A model generated the notes under the pieces. The model ran no database searches, was not told where the DNA came from, and saw nothing but the letters and a program-made list of their open reading frames with translations. 64,000 bases of DNA from JAWPMV01 sp038527215 (GTDB lineage Bacteria > Bacteroidota > Bacteroidia > J057), in contig JBCBGC010000005.1 in the NCBI GenBank assembly GCA_038527215.1, positions 60,372-124,371 on the forward strand, in the 5' to 3' direction. Shown here in pieces: positions 1 through 8,458 of the stretch. Position numbers and translations under genes: made by a program. Positions within the stretch are counted from its first letter, which is position 1. The number at the start of each line of letters is the position of its first letter.

Positions 1-38
1 ATCACTTTGACTCCCACGTTGAGCAGAATACATCTACC

Positions 39-785
39 ATGTCACAATCCTATCTAAATACCCCTGCGGCAAAACTATACAACCTGAGTAAACTCAAAAC
101 AGGTCGTCACTTTAGGTTTGCCACGGAACATATGCACCTCCACCGGCTATGTCAGTGGAGCCCTTATCTCTCTTATGAAATAGTGGGGGAAATGCTTCCC
201 GTAGCCTCCGCTTTTAAGGTTACTTATGAACTCGCGAGCATCATTGGGATAGAAGAAGAAACCCAACAGCCTATATACGGGGATCGTCATGAGGTAGAAA
301 TACAGATGACGGAGAACTATCCCCAACAGCCCGCTATTTGTAAGGCCCTGACGGACATCTGGCACCCCAACGTCAAATGGCACGGCAAATACAAAGGCCG
401 TATCTGCGCGAACAATAAGGAGTTCGGCAAACATTTCACCATCGCTGAGCTTGCCCTGGGCATAGGAGAAATGCTCCAGTATAAGAATTATCATGCCCTG
501 AATACGCCTCCTTATCCAGAAGATGAAAAGGTAGCTAAATGGGTGCGTGAATATGCAGAGCCCCAAGGCATTATTGCCCTTTCGCCTCCCAAGGTGGTAG
601 ATGAAAAGGAATTAAAAATGCCACCTGACGATTGGGTATCCCCGGATGCAGAGCCAGATCCGGATGACCCAAAGGGCCCTACCCAACTCGGTATTCTCAA
701 AATCAAGGACATCAGGGATAACCAACAGGACCGGTCCTCCTCTTCCGACCAGCAAGATATTCGCTTCAAACGCAAAGACCCCTAA
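39..785 (+). CDS. Bacterial ubiquitin-conjugating enzyme E2-like protein
   Basis: 248 residues. Residues about 40-170 read as an E2 (UBC) fold: a YPQQPA strand corresponding to the YPF/YPxxPP region, the HPN tripeptide at 109-111 and a GRIC motif whose Cys123 sits at the catalytic thioester position, followed by the helical TIAELALGIGEML segment typical of E2s. In E2s the Cys carries the ubiquitin-like protein and the HPN Asn supports isopeptide formation; keeping both suggests an active enzyme. The HPN-to-Cys loop is a few residues longer than in eukaryotic E2s. Residues 180-248 are Pro/Asp/Ser-rich, probably disordered, and end in the basic tail IRFKRKDP. No signal peptide, so cytosolic. 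The frame is open up to base 3 of the window without a stop, so the start at 39 is provisional. First visible gene of an operon with two JAMM peptidases and an FHA protein. Confidence 0.8.
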   Translation: MSQSYLNTPAAKLYNLSKLKTGRHFRFATEHMHLHRLCQWSPYLSYEIVGEMLPVASAFKVTYELASIIGIEEETQQPIYGDRHEVEIQMTENYPQQPAICKALTDIWHPNVKWHGKYKGRICANNKEFGKHFTIAELALGIGEMLQYKNYHALNTPPYPEDEKVAKWVREYAEPQGIIALSPPKVVDEKELKMPPDDWVSPDAEPDPDDPKGPTQLGILKIKDIRDNQQDRSSSSDQQDIRFKRKDP

Positions 786-788
786 GCT

Positions 789-2702
789 ATGCTTTTTCGT
801 CCCAACCCTCAGCTTCTGGTTGGACTGCTACTGTTTCTTCCCCTCGTAGTCTTTAGCCAGAATAAAAAGAGCACCACAGTATCCTTCTCCTATCAGGACG
901 AATTAGGGGTAAATGTGGAAGGCAGGTTTAGCATATCCGTTATTCCCCATCAGGGCGCTGCTCCTATGGAAGAAGTGTACCTGAATGGGCCCGGTTCACC
1001 GGTAGAAATACAATTCTCTAACCTGAGGTTTTTAGAAGGCAGTGCCCCCGGTACCCAGCTCAAGTTCGATAAAGCGGTGATAGGGAATTCAGGGCTGCGA
1101 TGGGAGGGAAAGGGACTCAAAAGTAAATTAGATCCAGGGAATGATCAGCTGACCATGAAGCTAAGAGCAAATGCTGAAGGTTCGGTTACCGTGAGCTTTC
1201 CCATTGAGGTGGTGGTAGGAAGAAACTTTAGTAAAAATATTAACATAAAAAGCCTGGGTAGAAAGACCATCAATAACCCAGCGGCTCTCTTGAAGCTCAA
1301 CCTTTCCGTCTTTTTTAGTGGGGCCTACTGGGCCAGAATCAATGCCATGAATGCCCAACCTTACGGTCCAAGGACCAAAGAAGCCGGAAAGTTCCTCCAA
1401 AATTTTGGCGGAGAGGCCATTTATAAGGACCAAACCGACGCCATCCAATTAATAGACCAGGCAAAAAGACGTGAATATCCCAAAGCCCGGCAAAGTATCT
1501 CGTCGCTAACCTATTATATGGATGTATTTCGGTCAATGGGACAAGATGACGAAGTAAGAAAAGCCAAATCACGCATCGACAGTTTGAGCTGGGAAAAAGC
1601 CCTGGCCTCTGGGAATTGTGGGGAACTAAGTGCTTACCTGGTGAACCACCCTAAAGGCATTTTCAATTCTCAAGCTACGGCTCAACTCCAACAATTAGAT
1701 CGAGCGGCCTGGGCTCAAACCACCCGCGCCATCGCGGCAGCCTCAAGATGCGAAGGGAAAATTAAAGCCCTTAATGCCTACTTAAGCTCAAACCAGCATT
1801 GCAGCAGTATCCCCCTGGCCTATCGCCAGCAGGCCAATCAGCAATTGAGGACATTTAACGCGGAATGTGACACCCCTGATCCCCTTCCACTTCCAGAAAA
1901 AAGCACCATAGAAATCGCCTGGCAGCGTCTTCAGGACATTGAAGAGCTGAGCTGCTCAGACCTTGAGGCTTTTGTGATAACCTACGGAGAGGAAACAGCG
2001 TTTCCTCAATTTGAAGAGGAGCTAAACACCCTCAAAAAAAGGTATTGCCCCATCGGCAAGCCAGAAATCTCCCGACTGCCCAACAGCCCGCTGGGGTTCC
2101 ATATTGAATTAGAAAACTTCGTTTCTCCCCTGAAAATAGATTCTATTTTTCTCGCCACCGAAGGAAATTACTTCGTCGAGATCATCCATCAGGATAGCCT
2201 GGGTATAGACCTACGCCTGGGCGAGGCGGTAGATATTGTCATCCCGCTTAGAGATAGCCGAGATTCTTTAATTGCTATCGAACTCAAAGGCTCTCTGAAA
2301 GAAATTGAACTATTCGACCAAAGCTTTGATGAAGAAACTGGCTTGCTCAGCTTCAGCCTGACCGGAGGCCAGCCGCCATACTACTTTCGCATGCGATCAG
2401 AAGGCCAGGAAGCATTTGTACGAGGGATCAGGAAGCTGACCATCTCCAGTCGGAAACAAGCAGCCAATGGCATTGATTCTATCTATACCTTTCAACTCCG
2501 GCCCAGTGAACAAATGCAGGTAGCCCAGGGTGGAAACTATGAATTACTGATCACAGATTTAACCTCAGACCAGAAGCCCTTGCCCGAGCTTATTCCCCTT
2601 ACGGTCAATACCCAGAGCCCCGGCTGGTGGAAATACCTCTTGCTGCCTTTGCTCGGCATGGTGGGTTTCCTGTACTGGAGAAATAAAGATACCCAAATAT
2701 GA
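789..2702 (+). CDS. Periplasmic protein with C-terminal membrane anchor, E2/JAB operon
   Basis: 637 residues, no family recognised with certainty. Residues 1-23 form a signal peptide (ends FSQ). A beta-rich region runs to about 150. Residues about 190-430 are helical and contain repeats resembling the W-x(n)-AYL-x(n)-P-x-G-x(n)-A-x(n)-L unit found in TPR-like repeat proteins, with several Cys (NCGEL, RCEGK, QHCSS, ECDT). A further beta-rich part precedes one transmembrane helix at about 614-632, followed by a short basic tail (WRNKDTQI). This predicts a large periplasmic domain anchored in the inner membrane. It starts 3 bases after the E2 stop, and its last 4 bases overlap the next gene (ATGA), so it is translated with the ubiquitin-like genes. 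A scaffold or sensor role is inference. Confidence 0.6.
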   Translation: MLFRPNPQLLVGLLLFLPLVVFSQNKKSTTVSFSYQDELGVNVEGRFSISVIPHQGAAPMEEVYLNGPGSPVEIQFSNLRFLEGSAPGTQLKFDKAVIGNSGLRWEGKGLKSKLDPGNDQLTMKLRANAEGSVTVSFPIEVVVGRNFSKNINIKSLGRKTINNPAALLKLNLSVFFSGAYWARINAMNAQPYGPRTKEAGKFLQNFGGEAIYKDQTDAIQLIDQAKRREYPKARQSISSLTYYMDVFRSMGQDDEVRKAKSRIDSLSWEKALASGNCGELSAYLVNHPKGIFNSQATAQLQQLDRAAWAQTTRAIAAASRCEGKIKALNAYLSSNQHCSSIPLAYRQQANQQLRTFNAECDTPDPLPLPEKSTIEIAWQRLQDIEELSCSDLEAFVITYGEETAFPQFEEELNTLKKRYCPIGKPEISRLPNSPLGFHIELENFVSPLKIDSIFLATEGNYFVEIIHQDSLGIDLRLGEAVDIVIPLRDSRDSLIAIELKGSLKEIELFDQSFDEETGLLSFSLTGGQPPYYFRMRSEGQEAFVRGIRKLTISSRKQAANGIDSIYTFQLRPSEQMQVAQGGNYELLITDLTSDQKPLPELIPLTVNTQSPGWWKYLLLPLLGMVGFLYWRNKDTQI

Positions 2703-4270
2703 GCAGATGGCGCCTCATATGGATCTTCTGTTTCCTGGGTCTGGCCCAACAGGTCCAGGCTCAGACCTGTAGGTTCAATATGGGGCTCAAGGATGGGGTA
2801 AGCATCACCTATTCGTTGGGCATTGCTGATAATAAACTAAGCTGCGCACAAGCTAGCAACGGTAAATTTGTCATCCAGGCAGTGGAGGAAGATAAATCCG
2901 TCAGCGTTACCCTCAATGCGAGATGTGCGAGCTGTGAATACATGGTAGGATCCGCTATTTTCAGCGAGGATCGCTCTTTTAGAAGAAGATTCCAAGTTCT
3001 GTCGCAACCCCTCAGCATCGGGAAGCCCATCAGGATTTCACTCCAATTTTCCAACCCGGAAGGCAATCAAACCACTTCTCCCGGCACCCATCACATCACC
3101 CTGGAGTTGCTAGCGCCCCCCAAGGAGGAGCCAACCCCCGAAGCAGACATCCAGACCATTCCCAAGCCTCCTAAACCCAAGCCAAAGCCAAAAACCAAAC
3201 CAACGCCTGTCCAGGAAAAGCCTACCGACCCCGAGCCTACCCCTGAACCTGATGAGGTTGTAGATACCACAGATCAGGCAGCGGGCGAAAAGCAGATCGC
3301 CCTCCAGGATAGCATCACCCAGGAAAGCACGGAAACGGATTCTACCCGCGACGCCAGCCCTTTCTGGACCCTTCCGGAGGATTGGAGTGCGGTCAGCACC
3401 CCGCAATGGATCGTCCTGGTTGGAGGAGGCCTTAGTATCCTGCTCTTGCTGATTTGGTTGGGCAGACGGAAAAAAGGAACCCCAGAAGAATCCCCTGCGC
3501 TCGCCACCGTACCTGCGACCAAAGAAGCGAAAATGCCGCCTACCCCTAAAGCAGAGAAGCAACAAGCCGCCATAGCCGCTACTGGCACCGCCCTTAAATT
3601 TAAGCCCAAGGAAAAGACTTCTACAGCTCCGGAAAGCACCTTTGCAGAGATCAGCACCCTGGTAGCTCACCCCTCCTATCGGGAACTCAACCTGGGAGAT
3701 TTATGGACCAGCTCCCAGATCGAAAAAGTATTTATCCATCGGGACTGTCTTTCGGCCCTGGACACTTTCATCCATGAGGAAAATGTTACCCCTTTCAACG
3801 AGTTGGCCGGAGCCGAGATCCCGGAAATTGGAGGATTCCTGCTCGGCAGACATCAAGTCAACGCCAACCAAACTTACTGGGTAAGCCTCGATAGATTCGT
3901 GCCGATCCAATCTAATCATCAGGGGGTATACCAAATCGAATTTGGGACCAAGGCCTGGCTGGAATTGGATGAGGTAAAGGACCGATACCCCAATCTGCAG
4001 ACCATCGGGTGGTTTCACACTCACCCCGGACACGGCCTCTTTTTGTCCAAACCTGATTTAAAAATTCAAGAAGGCTTTTTCCGCAAACCGTATCAATTGG
4101 CGCTGGAGATTGACACGCTGACAGAGGCCAGAGGCCTGGATACGGCCATTTTTACCTGGAAAGAAGAAGGCTCCATTAATAACAGCTTAGACCGTCATTC
4201 GGAAAAATGGTTTTCCTGGCATGAGATTGTCAAGGGATTACCAGCTGCCAAGGCTGAAGATGAATCATGA
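2699..4270 (+). CDS. Membrane-anchored JAMM/JAB (MPN) metallopeptidase
   Basis: 523 residues. Signal peptide 1-21 (ending VQAQ), a small periplasmic domain with a CASC motif to about 140, a Pro/Lys/Thr-rich linker about 145-235, one transmembrane helix at about 236-253 followed by RRKKG, then a cytosolic Pro/Lys-rich linker and a C-terminal JAB domain about 340-520. The full JAMM zinc motif is present: Glu376 (EIGGFLLG), His440-x-His442, seven residues, Ser450-x-x-Asp453. JAMM enzymes remove or process ubiquitin-like proteins at isopeptide or C-terminal bonds. The topology puts the peptidase in the cytosol with the E2, tethered to a periplasmic domain, which is unusual for a bacterial JAB. 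Overlaps the genes on both sides by 4 bases (ATGA). A short motif LKFKPKEK lies in the cytosolic linker. Confidence 0.8.
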   Translation: MSRWRLIWIFCFLGLAQQVQAQTCRFNMGLKDGVSITYSLGIADNKLSCAQASNGKFVIQAVEEDKSVSVTLNARCASCEYMVGSAIFSEDRSFRRRFQVLSQPLSIGKPIRISLQFSNPEGNQTTSPGTHHITLELLAPPKEEPTPEADIQTIPKPPKPKPKPKTKPTPVQEKPTDPEPTPEPDEVVDTTDQAAGEKQIALQDSITQESTETDSTRDASPFWTLPEDWSAVSTPQWIVLVGGGLSILLLLIWLGRRKKGTPEESPALATVPATKEAKMPPTPKAEKQQAAIAATGTALKFKPKEKTSTAPESTFAEISTLVAHPSYRELNLGDLWTSSQIEKVFIHRDCLSALDTFIHEENVTPFNELAGAEIPEIGGFLLGRHQVNANQTYWVSLDRFVPIQSNHQGVYQIEFGTKAWLELDEVKDRYPNLQTIGWFHTHPGHGLFLSKPDLKIQEGFFRKPYQLALEIDTLTEARGLDTAIFTWKEEGSINNSLDRHSEKWFSWHEIVKGLPAAKAEDES

Positions 4271-4860
4271 AAATAAAGAACAAAAAATCTGCCTACGATT
4301 CATCCGTTGAATTACCCCCCATGAAGGCCTGGGCGAGGATTCATATGCCAGCGTTTTTCAAGGATAGCCGGGTGCAGGAAATATGGTTGGATGAGCAATG
4401 CGTCCTGGACCTGAACCAATGGGTGATGGCCAGCCTCTCTTCCAGCCCGATCAAAGAAGTGGGGGGATTCCTGCTGGGCCGATCTATGCCTGGAGACATC
4501 ACTTCGCTGGAACACTTTGTCCCGGCTATGGCTACAGAATTCAGCAGTCCCACCCGTTTGACTTTTAGTGAAGCAGATATATTGGCGTTGGATCGGCAAC
4601 TAGAGGAAAATCCGGGATGGTGTCTCACTGGTTGGTTCCACACCCACCCGGGGCATACTCCTTACCTATCAGATATAGATCTCTCCACCCACCTTGGGTT
4701 CTTTCGGGCCCCCTATATGGTGGCCATGGTCCTGGACCCCAAAACGGCCAATCATGATACGGGAATGTTCGTGCAAAAACGAGATGGGCAAATGAATAAT
4801 CAGGACGATGCCCAACAATGGTTCCTCTGGAAAAAGTTAAAGCCTACATGCGAAGCTTAA
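4267..4860 (+). CDS. Soluble JAMM/JAB (MPN) metallopeptidase
   Basis: 197 residues, a JAB domain with only a short N-terminal extension. All JAMM residues are visible: Glu64 (EVGGFLLG), His125-x-His127, Ser135 and Asp138 in the HTHPGH...S-x-x-D arrangement. It is clearly paralogous to the JAB domain of the preceding gene (GGFLLGR, GWFHTHPGH and GFFR/GFF-P-Y segments shared), so the pair probably arose by duplication, one copy fused to a membrane part. No signal peptide; cytosolic. It may mature the ubiquitin-like modifier or remove conjugates; which copy does which is not visible. Starts in the ATGA overlap with the upstream gene, and its last 13 bases overlap the next gene. The N-terminus (MKIKNKK) is basic. 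Confidence 0.8.
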   Translation: MKIKNKKSAYDSSVELPPMKAWARIHMPAFFKDSRVQEIWLDEQCVLDLNQWVMASLSSSPIKEVGGFLLGRSMPGDITSLEHFVPAMATEFSSPTRLTFSEADILALDRQLEENPGWCLTGWFHTHPGHTPYLSDIDLSTHLGFFRAPYMVAMVLDPKTANHDTGMFVQKRDGQMNNQDDAQQWFLWKKLKPTCEA

Positions 4861-6521
4861 CCTACATACTACTTAGCCTCCTCTGGTGGGGAATGCTCCC
4901 GCCACTCTTTGGACAGGGGATAGACTTGCAGGTCGTGGACCTGCAGTTACATCGGGAAAATGGTAGCCTCCTGGGCGTGGAAGCCAAGATCCGCCTGAGT
5001 CAGAATGGCGAAGCCCTGGAAGATTTTCGGCTAGATAATAATAACCTCACCATTACCACCGACACGGTAGGCGTGGCAGCAGGGAAAGTGGATACCATGA
5101 AGCTCTTAGGAGTCCCCCAATATCTACGACCCCAACATGATTCAGCGGCAAATTATCTTGTGCTATTTGACTTTGCTTCTGAAAAAGCAGAGAATGGTTT
5201 TTATGGGGTACTCCTCCGGTATCAATTTACACTTACCGCGCCCAGGTTAAACCCCACGCCCGTCCGAGGCCAAGATGAAGCGGCGCTGGGAGACCTCCTG
5301 ATTCCCCAGGGGGTAAGCATCAACTGGGCAGATGCTCTGGTCGTAGGCGCTCTATTGCTGAGCCTCTTATTGCTCGCGATGAGTGAGGGCATACCTATCT
5401 GGGATCGGCTGCAATTTCGCTCTACTTATGTAAAAGAATACCATGAGGTCGCGGTTGAAGGCAAAATCCAGAAAGACCCTATGACCCTGCAGCCGTTTGG
5501 CAGAAGTGAAAAGGTAGTGGTTAAATGCCCGCATTTGACTTCTCTGGCGAGTTGGGAAGAGAATCACCACCAATGCCTTTCTTACCCTGACGATTGCCAG
5601 GAGGGCTTTGGCGGGGCGGGAGAAGTGGCCTTTTTCTCCATGCGGGGGCCCTACCGAAGTTTGAACTGGCTTTGGTTTGGAGCCCTGGGCGGCTTCCTCT
5701 CCTGGCTTGCCCAGCTGTTGCTGCTGGCAGGCTTTGAGGGATTGACCATGCAAAAATCAGTGATCCCCGGACTCGCGCTGGGCTTAGGCCTCACCTTTGC
5801 CCTGGCCTGGGCGGAAGAAAGAGGGCAATCCAGGGATTTTAGCTGGGGTCGCATCCTGCTCCGGGCCGGATGTGGCATGGTGGCAGGCGGACTGATTTAT
5901 TTCCTCGGGGACAATATCAGTGCGCAGATTTTTGGGGAAGGAGATGAAATTTGGAAGCAGAGCATTCCCATCATTTTGCTTGGGCTAAGCCTCGGCGGGG
6001 TGCTGTCTATCCGCTCCAGTATCAGCTGGCAGCAAGGTTTATTGGGTGGTGCCCTCGCCAGTATAGCGGGTTTTGCCATCTATCTGCTCATCCTTCAAGG
6101 AGGTATGGTGGGCCTGGCTCAGGTACTCGGATATATTTCCCTGGGGGCAGTCCTCGGGATAGGCTTAGTATCGTATGTGCGCCGCCTAGAGAGCTTTGAG
6201 CTTGAATACCTGTCGCCTCCTGAATTCCGACGGACCGTACCCATCAGTAAATGGTTAAAAGCCAATCAGGAAGTGCAGATCGGTTCTGACCCTGCCTGCG
6301 ATGTATTTGTCAAGTGGACGGATGACCAGGTAGCCCCTCAGCACGCTACCTTACATCTAAAAAATGGGCAGGTATATCTCGAAGCCTGGGCAGAAACCTT
6401 GATCCAGGGCCGTAGAATGCCAGAACGGCAAGAAATTCGGCTCAAGAATGGAGATATCATCCAATTAGGAACGGATAGTATTAGTCGCATGCAGTTTATT
6501 GCTACAACTAAAGAAAGCTGA
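4848..6521 (+). CDS. Polytopic membrane protein with RING/U-box-like segment and FHA domain, candidate E3
   Basis: 557 residues from ATG 4848; this start is preferred over 4818 because it gives a clean signal peptide (MRSLTYILLSLLWWG... to FGQG). A periplasmic beta domain (about 22-150) precedes TM1 (about 160-178). The loop 195-260 resembles prokaryotic RING/U-box treble clefs: DPMTLQPF, then VVVKCP (Cys227), SWEEN (Trp236-Asn239), Cys243 and Cys250, like the CPxC...CWEENGGC...C pattern but lacking some zinc ligands. About six more TM helices follow (265-440), then an FHA domain (about 460-550, IGSDPACD, QHATL, LKNGD). After signal cleavage and seven TM passes both the RING-like loop and the FHA domain are cytosolic. 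FHA domains bind phosphothreonine. With an E2 and two JABs in the operon, a ligase role is a reasonable inference but unproven. Confidence 0.65.
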   Translation: MRSLTYILLSLLWWGMLPPLFGQGIDLQVVDLQLHRENGSLLGVEAKIRLSQNGEALEDFRLDNNNLTITTDTVGVAAGKVDTMKLLGVPQYLRPQHDSAANYLVLFDFASEKAENGFYGVLLRYQFTLTAPRLNPTPVRGQDEAALGDLLIPQGVSINWADALVVGALLLSLLLLAMSEGIPIWDRLQFRSTYVKEYHEVAVEGKIQKDPMTLQPFGRSEKVVVKCPHLTSLASWEENHHQCLSYPDDCQEGFGGAGEVAFFSMRGPYRSLNWLWFGALGGFLSWLAQLLLLAGFEGLTMQKSVIPGLALGLGLTFALAWAEERGQSRDFSWGRILLRAGCGMVAGGLIYFLGDNISAQIFGEGDEIWKQSIPIILLGLSLGGVLSIRSSISWQQGLLGGALASIAGFAIYLLILQGGMVGLAQVLGYISLGAVLGIGLVSYVRRLESFELEYLSPPEFRRTVPISKWLKANQEVQIGSDPACDVFVKWTDDQVAPQHATLHLKNGQVYLEAWAETLIQGRRMPERQEIRLKNGDIIQLGTDSISRMQFIATTKES

Positions 6522-6522
6522 T

Positions 6523-8439
6523 ATGAGAAATCTTCACAGCACATTAGGTAGGTTCTGCACCTTTTTGGTCCTTTCCCTCTTAAGTTTCTCAGTCTACGGC
6601 CAGGATATTGAGATCAGAGCCAATGGAAACCAGACGGAGTTTTGCCCTGACGAAGAGATTGTTTTTACCTGCGATTGTAGCTATGGCACAAACAGTCCCT
6701 GTAGTGGGGAAACCTACGTATGGTTCTTAATCCAGAATGGGGACTCCATCAGGCTGGACACCCTCAGCCCCTCTCCTTTCAGCATCGATGACGATGAATT
6801 GACCCTTAGTCCCGGGAACTCAAATTTAGACGGGGCAGACATTGTTTGTAGGGTCACGGGCCCGGGGATAGATGGTTCCGATGCTGCGGAACTCGATTTT
6901 CATCCAGGCATCTCCCTCAGTCTTTCTCCCTCTTCCCTGGCGATATGTCAGGGAGAAACTTCTCCTCAGGTTACTGTTACCCCCGGAGGAGGAGATGGAA
7001 ATTTCTCCTATTTATGGGAAAGCGACGATGATTTGATTGATGGAGATGATGATGAGAGTACGGTTACCGTCAAAACCACTTTATCTACTGGTACCTATCA
7101 ATTGTACATTACGGTGTCGGATGGCAATGGGTGCAGTGCGAAGGATTCTCTTGCAGTCCTGATCAGAGAGCGACCAGATGCAGATGCTGGGAACAATCAA
7201 GCCATTTGCCCGGGAGAAAGTGTAGTCATTGGTCAAACTAACAATAGTAGCTATACCTACCTTTGGACACCCGCTGAAGGCTTGAATGATGCCAGCATCG
7301 CTCTCCCTACTGCCGCTCCATCATCCACCACCACTTACACCCTGACCACTGCTTTAGGCGGGTGTACAAACACGGATAACGTAGAAGTGGAGGTGATTGC
7401 GCTGCCCACTGTCGATGAGGTGGATTTGGATTCTCCTACGGGTTGTGACGAAACGGATGGCACGATCACCGTCAGCGCATCCGGAGAAAGTGGCTTTACC
7501 CTGGTATATGCCCTGGTCTTAGCGGGCGATACCATCGTTGATTTTTCTTCGGATAATTCCTTCGATAACCTTGGCAAAGGCACCTATGAAGTGCTGGTAG
7601 GCTATGAGGAGACCGTAGGTCGCTGCCTGGTGAGTGAGAACGTGGTCCTCTCCCCCTTGATTACCCTCTCCAATATTCCGGATTATTGCCAGGCAGATTC
7701 CTCTATTCAATTAGCAGATTTTCTGCAAGGATGTGAAAGCATTCAATGGCTACCGATGGCCAATACTGATGGGACGCTTTCCCTGAGTACCCCTGGAGAT
7801 ATCACCGTGGACTTCATTTGTACCACGGTGGATAATTGCGAAGCGGAAGGCTCTCTTGAGGTAACCATCAATCCCTTACCGGTCATTACGTACAGCACCC
7901 TGGATAGTAGCCAGGACCTGAGGGTTTGTCTGTTGGATGGCGACCGCATCGAGGAGCATGTCGTTATAGAAGGACCCAACTTACGGTGGGAGATTCTCCG
8001 ACAAAGCGGCGTAGAAAGTTTGCCCGCTTCTGGCAATGGCAGTCCTGAAAACCTGACCATCTCTACCGAAGACACCCTCTTTGGGGGTACGGTAGTATTT
8101 CAGCTGACAGCCAGTGATCAGGCTTGCGACCGGATTGATACCCTGATCGTGGAAATTTTACCTACCGAATTCTTTGTTCCAGACCTTTTCACCCCAAATG
8201 GAGATGGCATCAATGATACCTGGAATTTAAAGCTTCCGGAGAGTACGCAAGCGCCTTATACCCTGCGCATCTTCAATCGAAGCGGGGCTACCCTGGTGGA
8301 AGCATCCAATCTGGAAAGAGAGTACAGGTGGGATGGCACCCTTAACGGGAGAGCCTGTCCGGATGGCGTTTATTGGTATGTGCTGCAAAAAGAGGGCGAG
8401 GTGGACCCTATCCGCGGAACCCTCACGATTCGACGATAA
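6523..8439 (+). CDS. Ig/PKD-type surface protein with T9SS type-B (CHU_C) sorting domain
   Basis: 638 residues from ATG 6523, one base after the previous stop; that start gives a signal peptide ending FSVYGQ. The body holds several Cys-containing beta-sandwich repeats of Ig/PKD type (VTPGGGDGNFSYLW, DADAGNNQAICPGES, TITVSASGES, STPGDITVDF). The C-terminal 85 residues are a gliding-motility-associated C-terminal domain: FVPDLFTPNGDGINDTW, RIFNRSG, WDGTLNGRACPDGVYWYVL. In Bacteroidota this domain directs export by the type IX system (type B), whose outer-membrane partner is usually a PorP/SprF protein, here the next gene. The product should be a secreted or surface-bound filament or adhesin. 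Its place in an operon with cytosolic ubiquitin-like enzymes is unexpected. Confidence 0.85.
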   Translation: MRNLHSTLGRFCTFLVLSLLSFSVYGQDIEIRANGNQTEFCPDEEIVFTCDCSYGTNSPCSGETYVWFLIQNGDSIRLDTLSPSPFSIDDDELTLSPGNSNLDGADIVCRVTGPGIDGSDAAELDFHPGISLSLSPSSLAICQGETSPQVTVTPGGGDGNFSYLWESDDDLIDGDDDESTVTVKTTLSTGTYQLYITVSDGNGCSAKDSLAVLIRERPDADAGNNQAICPGESVVIGQTNNSSYTYLWTPAEGLNDASIALPTAAPSSTTTYTLTTALGGCTNTDNVEVEVIALPTVDEVDLDSPTGCDETDGTITVSASGESGFTLVYALVLAGDTIVDFSSDNSFDNLGKGTYEVLVGYEETVGRCLVSENVVLSPLITLSNIPDYCQADSSIQLADFLQGCESIQWLPMANTDGTLSLSTPGDITVDFICTTVDNCEAEGSLEVTINPLPVITYSTLDSSQDLRVCLLDGDRIEEHVVIEGPNLRWEILRQSGVESLPASGNGSPENLTISTEDTLFGGTVVFQLTASDQACDRIDTLIVEILPTEFFVPDLFTPNGDGINDTWNLKLPESTQAPYTLRIFNRSGATLVEASNLEREYRWDGTLNGRACPDGVYWYVLQKEGEVDPIRGTLTIRR

Positions 8440-8458
8440 TCCCTTAACCAGAAGTATC

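Noticed and set aside
789..2702. Call as TssR or another T6SS envelope subunit
   Set aside because: Size and topology are compatible, but it is coded with the E2/JAB genes on the other strand and I see no clear TssR signature.
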